DNA of 64,000 nt, taken from contig CM057231.1 of NCBI GenBank assembly GCA_029891385.1, forward strand, positions 65,951,103 through 66,015,102. The letters run 5' to 3'. The notes under the pieces were generated by a model. It ran no database searches, was not told the origin of the DNA, and worked only from the letters and a program-made list of their open reading frames with translations. Made by a program: the position numbers and the translations under genes. This DNA comes from Erythroxylum novogranatense (taxonomy: Eukaryota; Streptophyta; Magnoliopsida; Malpighiales; Erythroxylaceae). Shown one piece after another: positions 12,719 to 24,270 of the stretch (within the stretch, counting starts at the first letter, position 1; every line of letters starts with the position of its first letter).

Positions 12719-12730
12719 AAAAGGGGAGAA
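12719..12730 (+). other. Polypurine tract of A1
   Basis: AAAAGGGGAGAA lies immediately before the 3' LTR. It would prime plus-strand DNA synthesis. It is identical in A2 at 28710-28721. Confidence 0.88.
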
Positions 12731-13707
12731 TGTTAAGTCAAACCAGACTTCACGTATTAAATAATTTTGATAATAAACAAAGAGAAATATCTGAAGAAAA
12801 GGCATTTATACAAAAGGCATTTAAAGAAAAATGCAGGAAGGAAAAGCGCATTATACAAAAGGCATTTAAAGAAAAATGAGCGGAAGGAAAAGCGAGGCGA
12901 TACAAAAGGCATTTATACAAAAGGCATTTAAGCTTTACGAAGATAAAAGCGGCGATACAAAAGCGGGCGGAAGCTTTACGAAGACAAAAAGGATTTATAC
13001 AAAAAGCGATTTAGGCTTTACGAAGACAAAAAATAGATTTATGCAAAATAAGACGGAAGAAAGAAACATCGGTTTAAGACGGTTCTGAGCTAAACTGAAT
13101 AACCGCTCTTTAAAGATTCAAGAAGCAGATAGTCAAGAAAGCAGTTGAAGTTCACTATAAATAAGAGTCGAGATTGAAGAAGAAATAATTTTGGAAAAAG
13201 TGAATGAAACTCGTGTATTCAATATCATCTATCTCGAGAAAAATTGCGAACTATTTTCGAGTGTATATTGTGAAGAGCAACTCTTTCTAAAAGCTCTTTA
13301 TCGCTTTTCATTTTGAAAAAGTGCTACAAATAACTGAAGAGGCTAAGAGTAAAAGAATACTTGTTGTTAAGAGACCAAGAGGCTCACCTAAAGAATACTT
13401 GTAATCGGTTTGGAGATAGTGAAAATCTCGTAAGAATATCGAGGATCGGACGTAGCCCACGGTTTGGGATGAACTAGGATAAAATTGTTGTGTTTCTCTC
13501 TCTAACTCTTACTTTTCTTAAATCATAGTTTTCATTATTAACAAAGTTTTTCAAACTAGTTAAGAATTGATTTACGATAAGTTTTCTGAAAGAACAAGCA
13601 ATTGTTATTGAAGGGATTAAAAAAAAAGGTTTATCACAATTCAACCCCCCCTTCTTGTGTATCTTGGTCATATTATTACTCAATATATTAACGTGTGATT
13701 TACTTCA
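12731..13707 (+). repeat. 3' LTR of A1
   Basis: The 977-bp LTR pairs with 4049-5033. It runs from TGTTAAGTCA to TTACTTCA and is followed by the TSD tctcg. A TATA box (TATAAATA) lies at 13156-13163 and the tandem-repeat tract at about 12795-13080. Confidence 0.93.
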
Positions 13708-13712
13708 TCTCG

Positions 13713-14508
13713 AGCTCAGAAAGTGATTAAGAGCCTAAGGCTCAGTATGTAAAATGAGCCCTGTATCCCCAATAGATAAGGGACTGTTAGTAATGAGTTT
13801 GACTCGATATCCAATGGATACGGGACATTTTAGACACTTGGTCACAACAAAGTAATAAATAGAAAGTGGGTCTCATGTGCACTTCATATGTATAATACGA
13901 ATGATTAAAGTGTATTATGTGTGAAATGTGAAATAATGTTAATATGAATTATGTGTTATATGATTGGGTGAGCCATCAATGATGGTCACTCATTGATCTC
14001 GCAAAACTCAACCAAAATTTGCAAAAACTTTTCAGGATCATAAGAACACCCCATTAAGCAAATGAGAGTATACCTACAGTATGCAAGTAAGGGATAAAGG
14101 TCGAGATCAGTTCGCGTCTAGATTGTACTTCTTTATTTCGTGTTGAATTGTATATATATACTGAAATTTTTTTGTATCGAATAATGAATTCAGAAATTTT
14201 TGCACAATGTTTATACAAATGTATTTATGTTGTAATATAAAGATATTATGACTAAAGTGTTTTTTATTTGTAATGGGCCTCAAATGTCTATTGAAATTTT
14301 GTTGATTGTATTGTTTTGATTGAAAAAGGTTGGGAATAAAGCAAGCCCAATTTGGTTATAGATTTTTCGTATATTATGTTTGTGGTTTCAAAAACAATTA
14401 TACTGCGTTTTGACTGATTGAGTATTCTAGCACACCACCCTAGCGGGGCATAGACTCGGATATCACACGGGATGTTAGATATGTGTCTTGCAGGAGTTGG
14501 GTGCTACA
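13713..14508 (+). repeat. LTR B, right part
   Basis: This continues the LTR interrupted by A1. The phrases gagcctaaggctcag (13730), gggtctcatgtgca (13867), gtgagccatcaatgatgg (13968) and gactcggatatcac (14453) have collinear counterparts in the reverse complement of 62443-63260. The end is taken at GGGTGCTACA (14508), the equivalent of GGGGTGTTACA in the right copy. No TSD was found. Confidence 0.6.
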
Positions 14509-15809
14509 AATGATATGAGTTGAAATTAGATATACGTGAAGAAGTTGAGATGTAATGGAAAGGAAAGATAGGAATTATGACTCGTCAGATGTACTTGAAT
14601 GTGATGAGACAAATGATTTGAGATTTAAGAGTTTAATAAAGTCAATTTGGTAGCTGAATGGTTATGCTCAGGACATTCCAAGTTGCATAGTGCAAAATTT
14701 CAAGTCTTTTATAAAGGTAAAATTCGTGTTGTAATTTCAGGGGAAAATCTGGTTTAATCTAGGTTGAGTTAGATAAAGTTGTCTTCTAAAATGTTGTATC
14801 ATATCTTTCTACCTTTCCAGAGGTATATAGTATGAAATTTTTGGACATCGGAGTCGAAATTTATGATCCTTATAAATTGAGATGTTCAGGAGTATATTAT
14901 AAGTTGAGATGTTCAGGAGTATAGACTGTATTTTCTGGTGATGACGTGTATCTTCTGTGCATTGTTTATCTTACATCTTTTGGCCTAATTTTGACCCTCT
15001 AGATGATAGAGTCTATCTTCAAGGTCTGATGAAATTTGTAGATCCTGAAGTCCTCTTTCAAACCATCTAAGAATGACCTTGATCCGATATCTCTAAAGAA
15101 AGTTATGCTAATTGTTAAATATCTTCTATGCACTGTTCGTAAACATTTTCTATGTATTGTTCATCTTGCATCTTGTGCCCCATGTTTGACCATATAGATG
15201 ACATCCTCTATCTTCAATAACTTCATGAAAGTTGTAGATTGTGAAGTCCTCTTTCAAACCTTCTTAAGATGATCTTAATCCAACTTCTATAGTGAAAGTT
15301 ATGACAATTTTTCCTAAATAGGTTCAATATGATTGAGGACAAAAATTTGTTTGATTCTTTTGGCCATAACTTTGTTATCCGACCTCCGAATGAAGTGATT
15401 CTTAGACCAATAGATTCCTAACACATTTTATACTTATCCATAAAAGTTTATATCCTTTTATACTTAATTGAAAAATATTTATTGAATCAATTTAATGGTA
15501 ACGGATGGAAGAGTATGAATTGGATATTTTACTGAACATACTTCGATATTTTGATGATAACTTGATCTTTAGAGCTTTGAATGAGATGATTCTTGTTTCA
15601 AAATAAACTACAGACATAGAACTACAAATGATATGAAGGAATCAAATTGTCAATAAATACATGGAGTAACTCCCGATATAGCAGTAAAAGCAAGACGTGT
15701 AGGCAGATTGACTCATCAAGTTCCCTAGGATTCTAGGACTTTTAAATTCTATATGGAATTTGAGTACAAAATATTTGCTTTAGTATAAAAATAATTCAGA
15801 AATGGGGCT
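14509..15809 (+). repeat. Degraded LTR end (T2)
   Basis: This noncoding sequence is homologous in its last third to T1: 15340-15660 resembles 2700-3010, including the cataactt..tccgacctccgaatgaagtgattcttag module. It ends ..GGCTCGACA at about 15809 and is followed by a PBS-like TGGTATCAAAG, so it reads as the 3' end of a 5' LTR. Its left boundary is set by LTR B and is uncertain. Confidence 0.45.
14950..15310. repeat. Two tandem units inside T2
   Basis: Two diverged units of about 180-190 bp each contain ttctatgcactgttc-like sequence, 'gtagatNNtgaagtcctctttcaaacc' and an 'agaaagttatg' ending. No coding meaning is apparent. Confidence 0.55.
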
Positions 15810-15946
15810 CGACACTTATGGTATCAAAGAAAGAAGATGAATTGTGGATGACTAATGACGGTTCCTTGAAATAACAATATAAGATAATATGCTCACGGTT
15901 TATGACTTCGAATGTTGGGCTCTAAAATCGGGGTCCAACATCTTAA
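15810..15946 (+). other. Remnant with PBS-like site and LTR-LTR-like stub
   Basis: TGGTATCAAAG at about 15814 follows the T2 LTR end. A 28-bp stub from TGTTGGGCTC (15913) to GGGGTCCAACA (15940) has both LTR-type ends and almost nothing between. Nothing coding is seen. Confidence 0.35.
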
Positions 15947-16109
15947 TGTTAAGTGAAGAGGACTTCACTTCTATTAATTTTGATGACAATCAAATAATAA
16001 TAATCTTAGAAATGTATAAACTGTTTTGATGAGTTTGTTAAGTGTGCAGAAAAATGTAAGTAACACTTAGTCAACTCAGAAAGTATGTGGTCAACGACAG
16101 ATGATATAT

Positions 16110-16325
16110 CTACAAAAGATGAAGCGCAACACCAGACGAAGCGCAACAACAAACGAAATGCCACACCAAACGAAGCACCACACCAGATGAAGCATCACAA
16201 TAGACGAAGTGCCACACCAGACAAAGCGTGACAACAGATGAAGCGCGATAACAGACGAAGTGACATAATAGACGAAGCAGAATAATAGACGAATTGTAGT
16301 AATAGAAGAAGTATTAATCCAAAAG
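16110..16325. repeat. Tandem repeats in S5 LTR
   Basis: Around ten short units of roughly 18-20 bp are built on CAGACGAAGCGCNACA. They occupy the same position as the tandem tract of the SIRE-A LTRs but have a different unit. Confidence 0.75.
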
Positions 16326-16453
16326 ATACAAAAGGAAGATATTCTAGAACGTTAATCAGTTAGTTAGTTGGAGTTAGTTACAAGACTCAACTAACAACCG
16401 TCTCTAGAAAATTCAAGAAGTAGTTTTTCAAGAAGATAGTTGGAGATTGAGGA

Positions 16454-16461
16454 TATAAATA
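16454..16461 (+). promoter_or_regulatory. TATA box of S5 LTR
   Basis: TATAAATA in gga-TATAAATACTAG sits just after the tandem repeats, at the position matching the SIRE-A TATA box. Confidence 0.5.
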
Positions 16462-17010
16462 CTAGTTATAGTCGAAGACTAAAATAATGGTTTTACATTA
16501 GCAAAAATTATGTATTCAAAGTGCGAAAGAAGTGAGCAAATATATCTATAACGTAAAGCTCAAAAATATTTTTTTTTAGAGAGAAAGAAAAGCTAGAGAC
16601 TAGAGAGGCTAATACAATAAATAAATAATACTTTGTGAAAGAGACCTGAAGAGGCTCTGCAAGTGTAGAAAGAAAACTTGTAAATTTGAAGAGTATAGTG
16701 AAATCTCAAACAAACTCTGAGGATTGGATGTAGCCCAAGGTTTGGAGTGAATCAGTATAAAATCGCAGCGTCTATTCTCTAACCCTTATCTTTTAATTTT
16801 CTTGTTATTAGACAAGTAGATAATATTACTTGCAATTGCCTTACTTATCAACTTTAGCAAAGTGTTTTTATGATCAATTGAATTTTTGTAAAGAAATTCA
16901 AGAAGTCTCAAAAGCCTAATATTTTCGAAAAGATTACACAATTCAACCCCCCTTCTTATATATTTTACATATCATACCTAATTTCTATATTAACAAGTGA
17001 TTTACATCAG

Positions 17011-17017
17011 TTGATAT
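17011..17017 (+). other. Left half of split PBS of S5
   Basis: TTGATAT continues at 41690 as CAGAGTG, giving a PBS of the TGGTATCAGAGC type (one substitution). C3 inserted here and duplicated gatat (17013-17017 and 41685-41689). Confidence 0.85.
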
Positions 17018-18901
17018 TGTAGGAAAATCCCGGGAAGTACATCACATGTATCGGCAGCAGAAAACAAAAATTTTTGTTCCCGGGACTTTCCCGAAACCCA
17101 GGATCCAGGTGTCGGTATGAAGACATCAACCTAAATAGTCAAAAGAGACTATCTCTAAAGGTGATCCACGCAGATCGAAAACCTAACCGGACAAACCCTT
17201 TGACCGGGAATAGCTAGAAACAGTTAAAGGATGCTAGACCTACCTCGTCCTCAAGAGCATAGATCAACGTTGGAGGAGGATGAAAAGCTTGGAGGAGAGG
17301 ATGAAGAATCGTTGGAGAAGAGTTAGAGAAAGAAACTCTTTCTTTCCTTTTCCAAAACCTACGAAGATGATCTTCCAAAGATCAAAGAAAGACTCTTTCT
17401 TTTCTTCTTATACCATAAGCCAACGATTCTCATCTTTCATCACATCATTTTGTCTTTTGTCATTAATTACAAGTGATGACTAAGCTTAAAAAGAATCTTT
17501 TCATCCCTCCTTTTCATCATCCACGTACACATGCTTATATAAATATAATAATTAATTAATTAATTAATTAGAATATAATTGCTAAGGTCCAGTCCAACTG
17601 GGGTCTGGCCCTACCGCCTCATCGGACCCCGAGATCAAACAGCTCCTAAACCTTTCTTAGCAATATCGATGTCGCGATCTCATCGACATATCCCGATCCC
17701 ATCGGGATCCATTTAATCTAATGTTCTCCATAATTGGAACTCGTCCAATTACTATTTTACAAATTCTCGAAACACTCTTATGCGTGTGACCCTTTAGGTT
17801 CCCGGTTATGTTGGCCACTTAGATTAACAATTAATCTGAGCAAGTCATGAGCGGCGTCTAGCAACACATCATGACCCCCAATTGACCGGAAAGTAATCGG
17901 TTTGATGAATTCATCACGAACCAGATCACCAACCCTTCCATAGACAATTACCGTGCAATTCGTCCTTTCACCATCCTATACCCCACTTGGTTATGAGTAT
18001 GGTCAAAGTGTCAACTCTCACTAGACTGAGTCTAGCCCAAGTGATATTAGTTCTCATCCTGGGACTCATTACTCTATATGTCAATGAAGACACTCTTCAT
18101 GACATATATGTTGGCCAGCCTTAGTAATGATCCCGATAAGAGGCCATGGGTATCTCTTCTACTAATCCAGAAGTGGTTAATCCTTTATTGGCTACTCAAT
18201 TATCTTGAATACCTCAAGTGCACCCAAGCACCACCCTATGAGTTACCTCTGGAAGGCAACAAGGAATGGAGTCAAAGCACAGGATCAGTATCCAAGATAT
18301 CCTTGAGTACCTCAAGTCTAAGGATACTTGCACCATTGCTATGATGAGATTATCACTGACACTAGAAGAAGATATCCATGCGATGATCTCATGGCAGGTC
18401 ATCCAATGAACTTACTACCACTAGTAAGCATCCACATGTCAATTCTAAATATCTCATACTTACAGCTTTACGAGATCCACCGCTGATCAATCAAGGAATA
18501 TGACATGTGCTAGTCTATCTGGATTAATGATGTCCAGTCTCATTAATCCTATGACTAGGGAGAATTTAGATACTGACATAATTGCACATGATAGGAATCT
18601 CAGGAGTATGAGCACATCATAATTTCCTTCATGCTATGTCATATATCATGGACTTCATTAATTCGATTAAAGATCCAATCAATTCATAAACACTGTTCAT
18701 GAATATCAAATTAATGAAATATGCCTTTCTTTATTTATTCATAAAGTCTGTACACGACTTTGAATAAAACGCATTAAAGGGGATTGCCTTTAGGGCACTA
18801 CTCTAACAATCTAACGGTACTGGACATCCATAAGTTGACTTACACTGGTGAACAAGGCGACTTATCAGTACCGAGCAAGCATAAGTCGACTTACACTTAC
18901 A
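17018..18901 (-). repeat. 3' LTR of C3
   Basis: The uninterrupted 1884-bp LTR closely matches the split right copy (about 1883 bp once N4 and one TSD are removed). It includes an AATTAATTAATTAATT microsatellite near 17550 and three AAGTCGACTT-type palindromes at 18828-18895. Confidence 0.9.
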
Positions 18902-18917
18902 AATCTCCCACTTGACC
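18902..18917 (-). other. Polypurine tract of C3
   Basis: On the minus strand GGTCAAGTGGGAGATT ends next to the 3' LTR. This is a typical Copia PPT form. Confidence 0.8.
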
Positions 18918-19974
18918 TAAAGCCAATCGCCTTAGTATCTAATACCAAAAGCGAGTACATAAGAATCACAATTCTCGTGTGACAATGGCTTTGTCATCGG
19001 ATCAACAACACTTTGCTCTGTGGGAATTCTCTCTATAAGGACATCATCTCAACCGATGATTTCCCGAATCAAATGGAATCAGCGGAGTACGTGTCTGGAT
19101 CAGTGATGAGACATTGGTTCCTTTCCCTGCGTACTAGCCCTATTGTATCACCATACAATCCTATGGGCTCATCACAGCTAGGAACCATACCAAGTTCAGT
19201 AATGAACTGTTTGATCCAAACTGCTTCCTCTGCGCATCTCATGCGGCAATGTACTCTGCCTCGGTTGTTGAATCAGCAGTTGTCTCTTGATTGGAACTCT
19301 TTCAAACTGACCGCCAGGCCGTTCAGTGTGAATGTATATAACCTGATCGTGATTCAAAATCATCCTTATCAGATTAAAACTGGCAATTGTATGCCCGCTC
19401 ACTTGGAGATTTTCATCTCTATGTGTCAAGAAAACATCCTTAGTGCTTCACAAGTACTTGAGGATATTCTTGACAGCCACCCAGTGACCCTCACCAGGAT
19501 CCGATTAGTATCTACTCGTAACACTTAGAGCATATAATACATCGGGTCTTGTACATAGCATTATTCCATGCTAAACCTCTTTAGCATCTTACCTATGTAC
19601 GTTGATTGTGAAAGACCAAGCAACTTCTTTGATCTATCTCTATAAATCTTTATCCTAAGGATATAAGTTGCTTTACCAAGGTCTTTCATCGCAAAAGGGT
19701 TTGGACAACCAAATCTTAACTGATTATAGCATAGAGACATCATTTTCCTAGTATTAATATGTCATCTACTTATAACACAAGGAATACGATTGCAGTTCCA
19801 TGAACCTTCTTATACACACAATGTACATCCGAATTTTGTGAGAAACCAAACTCTTTGAGTACCTCATCAAAACGGATATTCCAACTCCTGAATGCTTGCT
19901 TCAATCCATGCATGGATTTCTGAAGCTTGCATACCTTTTCGCCATCATAGGAGGTGAAGTCCTCTGGTTGTGTC
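18918..19974 (-). pseudogene. pol: Copia RT C-terminal part and RNase H of C3 (broken)
   Basis: Read on the minus strand, 19770-19974 gives RT with SMHGLKQAFRSWNIRFDEVLKEFGF (normal LKQA.R.WN motif). 19561-19743 gives MKDLGKATYILRIKIYRD and LSQSTYI.KMLKRF. RNase H follows with TEAEYIA-like sequence around 19240-19275, AVWIKQFI, and a VDPMTKPL-like end near 18975-19000. Stops and frame changes are frequent. The frame is interrupted at 19980 by A2 and continues at 29771. Confidence 0.82.
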
Positions 19975-19979
19975 ATATA

Positions 19980-21023
19980 TGTTAAGTCAAACCAGACTTC
20001 ACGTATTAAATAATTTTGATAATAAACAAAGAGAAATATACGAAAGAAAAATGAGAAAGAAAAGCGGGCGGAAGAAAAATGCAGGCGGAAGGAAAAGGTA
20101 CGATACAAAAAGCGGGGCGGAAGCTTTACGAAGAAAAAACCAGACGATACAAAAGGCATTTTAAGCTTTACGAAGACAAAAGCGAGCGATACAAAAGCGA
20201 ATCAAGCTTTACGAAGACAAAAGCGACGATACAAAAGCGATTTTAAGCTTTACGAAGACAAAAAGCGATTTATACAAAAGCGATTTTAAGCTTTACGAAG
20301 ACAAAAGCGAGGCGATACAAAAGCGCATTTAAGCTTTACGAAGACAAAAGCGATTTATGAAAATAAGACGGAAGAAAGAAACATCGCTTTAAGGCGGTTC
20401 ATGAGCTAAACCGAATAACCGCTTTAAAGATTCAAGAAGCGAGATAGTCAAGAAGCAGTTGAAGTTCGACTATAAATAAGAGTCGAGAATGAAGAAGAAA
20501 TAACTTTTGGAAAAAGTGAATGAAACTCTGTGTATTCAATATCTCGCTCTCCGAGAGAAATATTATAACTATTTTTGAGTGTATATTGTGAAGAGCAACT
20601 CTTTTGTAAAAGCTCTTTATCGCTTTTTCATTTTGAAAAAGTGCTCTGATAACTGAAGAGGCTAAGAGTAAAAGAATACTTCTTTGTTAAGAGACTGAAG
20701 AGGCTCGATCTAAAGAATACTTATAATCAGTTTGGAGATAGTGAAAATCTCGGAAGAATATCTCGAGGATCGGACGTAGCCCACGGTTTGGGGTGAACCA
20801 GGATAAAATTGTTGTGTTTATCTCTCTAACTCTTACTTTTCTTAAATCGTAGTTTTCATTATTAACAAAGTTTTTCAAACTAGTTAAGAATTGATTTACG
20901 ATAAGTTTTCTGAAAGAACAAACAATTGTTATTGAAGGATTAAAAAAGTTTATCACATTCAACCCCCTTCTTGTGTATCTTGGTCATATTATTACTCAAT
21001 ATATTAACGTGTGATTTACTTGA
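19980..21023 (+). repeat. 5' LTR of A2
   Basis: The 1044-bp LTR begins TGTTAAGTCA. The end reads TTACTTGA where the other three SIRE-A LTRs have TTACTTCA, so the terminal CA is mutated. Tandem repeats lie at about 20040-20360 and a TATA box at 20471-20478. Confidence 0.92.
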
Positions 21024-21025
21024 AT

Positions 21026-21036
21026 TGGTATCGAGC
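21026..21036 (+). other. Primer-binding site of A2
   Basis: TGGTATCGAGC, with the same shortened form as A1 (expected TGGTATCAGAGC). Confidence 0.85.
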
Positions 21037-21079
21037 GAGGTGTTCAAGAATCACTCTAATAAAGTGTGAACTAAAGAAA

Positions 21080-22720
21080 ATGGTGGAATCACACACGATA
21101 TTGCGAAGGAGCCTCGGTCACGGACCTCCAAATTCAATGGTGAAGACTACCACTATTGGAAGGATCGGATGAGATTGTTTATCGAGTCTACTCACATTGA
21201 CCTTTGGGACATCATCGAGAATGGACCTTACACACCAAGATGATGATAAAATCCAATTCCACGAGAAAGATGGACGGTGAAGCGAAAGCAAGATTTCAAC
21301 TAAACTCCAAAGCGAAATTTTCTTTGAGTTGTGCATTGAAGCGAGCGAGTATGACAAAGTGCATGGATGCGACATCGCCAAAGAAATGTGGGATACATTA
21401 TCAATTGCACATGAAGGAACAAATCAAGTGAAGTCCAAGATAAGTATTTTGGTGCATCGATCGAAGTTATTCAAGATGAAAGAAGAAGAGACCATTGATC
21501 AAATGTTTGGAAGATTCCAAACAATTGTTAATGGGCTAAAAGCTCTTGGAAGAGCGTACAGCAGTCAAGACCATGTTCGAAAGATTTTGAGGAGTCTGCC
21601 CAAAGATGGAGACCCAAAGTAATCATTGTACAAGAAGCCAAAGACCTAAGCGTCTTCAAGCTTGATGAATTGCTTGGATCGTTGAAGATACACGGTAGAG
21701 CGATGCGAAAATAAGCCCAAAAGGAGAAGTCCATAGCGCTCAAAGCAAGTCAAAAGAATCACAAAATCCAGAAGAAGAAAACAAAAAGAAATACATCAAA
21801 GGCATTAAAGATTGAAGAAGCAAAGGATGATGATTCCAGCAAGTCAGAATCTGAATCAAGTGATGAAGACGATGAGCTATCTTTCATTTCAAGAAAGATA
21901 AGAAGAATGTGGAAAAAGATGTCCAAAGGAAATTCAACATTTAGAAGGAATAGCGGCAAAGACGATGAAAAAGTCGATAAAGCATCCATTACCTGTTATG
22001 AATGCAAGAAGCCGGGACATTACAAGTCCGAGTGTCCAATGTTGAAAAGACAACCCAGAAGGAGTAGAGATAACAAGAAAAGCATGATGGCAGCGTGGGA
22101 AGATCTGGATTCATCGAATCGATACAAGTTCACAAGCGTCGAACATGCTAACATATGTCTGTAGTGAAGAAGAAAGTGATGAGGAGGTAACTTCCACTAT
22201 AATGATATACAAGATGCATATTCGTAATTGTTAGAGGATTCTCATGCTATTCTCGAAGCAGTACAAGCCGTTGAAGAAGAAATATGTGAAACCTCAAACA
22301 TACTCATGAGATAGAGAGTGAGAATATAAGTTTGAGAAAGCAAGTTGAGAAATTGAATAACAACAAAGTTGTAGATAGATCTGAAGAGATTAATCAATTG
22401 AAACTGAGAATTAATAATCTCTCAATTGATCTAGCTAAATTTACAGATAGTACAAAAAAGATGAATAAAATAATAGGAGAATACAGACATCCGAGGGATA
22501 AAACTGGATTAGGGTTTACTAAAAATAAGCCCCAGCATTACGTAGTAAAATCAGTTGCTCAACAAAATAAGAAAAGATATCAATCAGATTTTCAGAAAGG
22601 TCATCAACATTATCATTCTACACATCATTATCATTCATTACATCGTACTAACCATAAAGGACCCAAGAGAATCTGGGTACCTAAAAATAAAATAATATCT
22701 CCTACAGAAATCCTTCGTTG
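21080..22720 (+). pseudogene. gag: Copia gag, A2 (broken)
   Basis: The start is ATG 21080, equivalent to 5090 in A1. FNGEDYHYWKDRM lies near 21135. A stop at 21241 and a shift lead to the frame at 21329-21622 (SEYDKVHGCD, TIDQMFGRFQTIVN). The zinc knuckle C-YE-C-KKPG-H-YKSE-C is at 21994-22035 within an open stretch 21907-22164. Then a coiled-coil-like segment (22332 onward, KQVEKLNNNKVVDRSEEINQ), a His-rich patch (GHQHYHSTHHYHSLH) and KGPKRIWVPK lead to the protease. A2 is better preserved than A1 from 21800 to 22700. Confidence 0.86.
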
Positions 22721-22740
22721 GAAGAACCAGCAAGCACCAT

Positions 22741-24270
22741 TGGTATATGGACAGTGGATGCTCGCGTCACATGACGGAAACAAGTCTATGTTCCTAGATC
22801 TTGATCAAGAAAGGAGGATCGGTAACTTTTGGAGACAACCAACAAGGAAAGATAATCGGGTTTGGTAAGATTGGTAAGAATTCTCATGCATGCATTAATA
22901 ACGTCTTACTAGTTGATGGTTTAAAGCATAACTTGATAAGTATTAGTCAATTATGTGATTACGGTTTTGAAGTTTCTTTTAATCAAAATTTTGTGAAGTC
23001 GAAACAAAGATGGTTCCATCTTCTTTTCAGCCAAAAGACGAAACAATCTTTATAAAATTGATTTAGGCGTTTTCGGTCTCAAAATTTTCATGTTTTTATC
23101 TCTCAAGATGAAAGACGATCGGCATAAAAACTAGGTCATGTCGGTTTTAAACATATTTCAAAACTTTTGAAACATGATTTGGTAAAGGTTTGCCACAAAT
23201 TCGTTTTGACAAAGATTTCTTTTGTGAAAGTTGTCGAGAAAGGAAAGCAAGTTAAAACCTCTTTCTCTTGAAAAATTTCATAACTTCTTCTAGACCACTT
23301 GAGTTGTTACATATGGACTTATTTGGTCCAACAAGAACAATAAGTCTTGGTGGAAAGAAGTATGGACTTGTGATTGTTGATGATTTTACAAGGTTTTGTT
23401 GGATACTCTTTCTATCACATAAAGATGAGTCTTTCAAGTGTTTTAGAAACCTTTCCATGAGATTACAAAATGAAAGAGGAATGTCTATAGCCAAAGATAA
23501 GGAGTGATCATGGAGGAGAATTTGAAAATGAGAAGTTCAGAGTATTCTGCGAAGAAAAGGAATTTTCATAACTTCTACGCCCAAGGACTCCACAGCAGAA
23601 TGGAGTTGTTGAGAGAAAGAATAGGACGATTCAAGAGATGGCAAGAACAATGTTGTGCGAGATGAATCTTCCTAAATACTTCTGGGCAGAAGCTGTCAAT
23701 ACAGCATGCTACATTCAGAATAGAGTGCTGCTGCGACCAATGCTAAAGAAAACTCCCTATGAGTTGTAGAATGGAAGAAGACCAAACATTTCTTATTTCC
23801 ATCCTTTTGGCTGCAAGTGCACTTTTCTGAACACAAAGGAAGCTCTGGAAAAATTTGGTGCGAAGACACTTTCAGGAATTTTTCTAGGTTATTCTCTCAC
23901 TTCAAAGGCATTTAGAGTCTTCAACCTCACCTCAAAGACTGTTGAAGAAACTATTCACGTTAAGTTCGATGATAGCTCTCAACCCAATAAGGAAGAGGAA
24001 TCAAGAAGATGATCTTTATTCTGGTGCCTTTGACGCAAAGATAAGGAAGTATCTTCATCGAGAACACTTCATGATGAAAGATAGATATCTCTAAGAATTT
24101 TGAGTTAAAGAAAGATTGGAGATACAAAGCTCTCATCCTAAAGAGTCAATTATCGGAGAAACCTCGGAAGGTGTAAGAACAAGGTCCAAGTTCGTAAGAG
24201 AAGCCAACGTGGCATTTATATCAAGTAGAACCTAAAAGATTGATGAAGCTCTAAAAGATGAAGCAGGATA
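22741..24270 (+). pseudogene. pol: Copia protease-integrase region, A2 (broken)
   Basis: WYMDSGCSRHMT starts at 22741 with an intact D-S-G protease motif (22750-22758). Pre-integrase sequence (NVLLVDGLKHNLISISQLCD) follows, then the HHCC finger in several frames at about 23125-23250. The integrase core HMDLFGPT is at about 23309 and RSDHGGEF at about 23503. PQQNGVVERKNRTIQEMART with the catalytic Glu is present at about 23585-23645, where A1 is broken. FWAEAVNTACYIQNRV follows. Small indels interrupt the frame at several points. Confidence 0.86.

Larger units (their letters stand above)
4049..13707 (+). mobile_element. SIRE-like Copia retrotransposon, copy A1 (full length)
   Basis: This is a complete 9.66-kb Copia element. 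It has two LTRs of about 980 bp (TGTTAAGTCA.. to ..TTACTTCA), a PBS complementary to initiator Met-tRNA, gag, pol in the order PR-IN-RT-RNase H, a third ORF, and a PPT. The 5-bp TSD tctcg flanks it exactly at 4044-4048 and 13708-13712. The third ORF and PBS type suggest the SIRE lineage. The coding frames are broken by many small indels, so it is non-autonomous as read. It interrupts LTR B. Confidence 0.93.
15947..17009 (+). repeat. 5' LTR of S5
   Basis: The 1063-bp LTR runs from TGTTAAGTGAAG to TTTACATCA. It parallels the SIRE-A LTR in layout: similar start, tandem-repeat tract, TATA box, ..gcccaaggtttggagtg.. block and ..caattcaacccccctt.. near the end. No partner LTR lies within the window. 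Confidence 0.8.
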
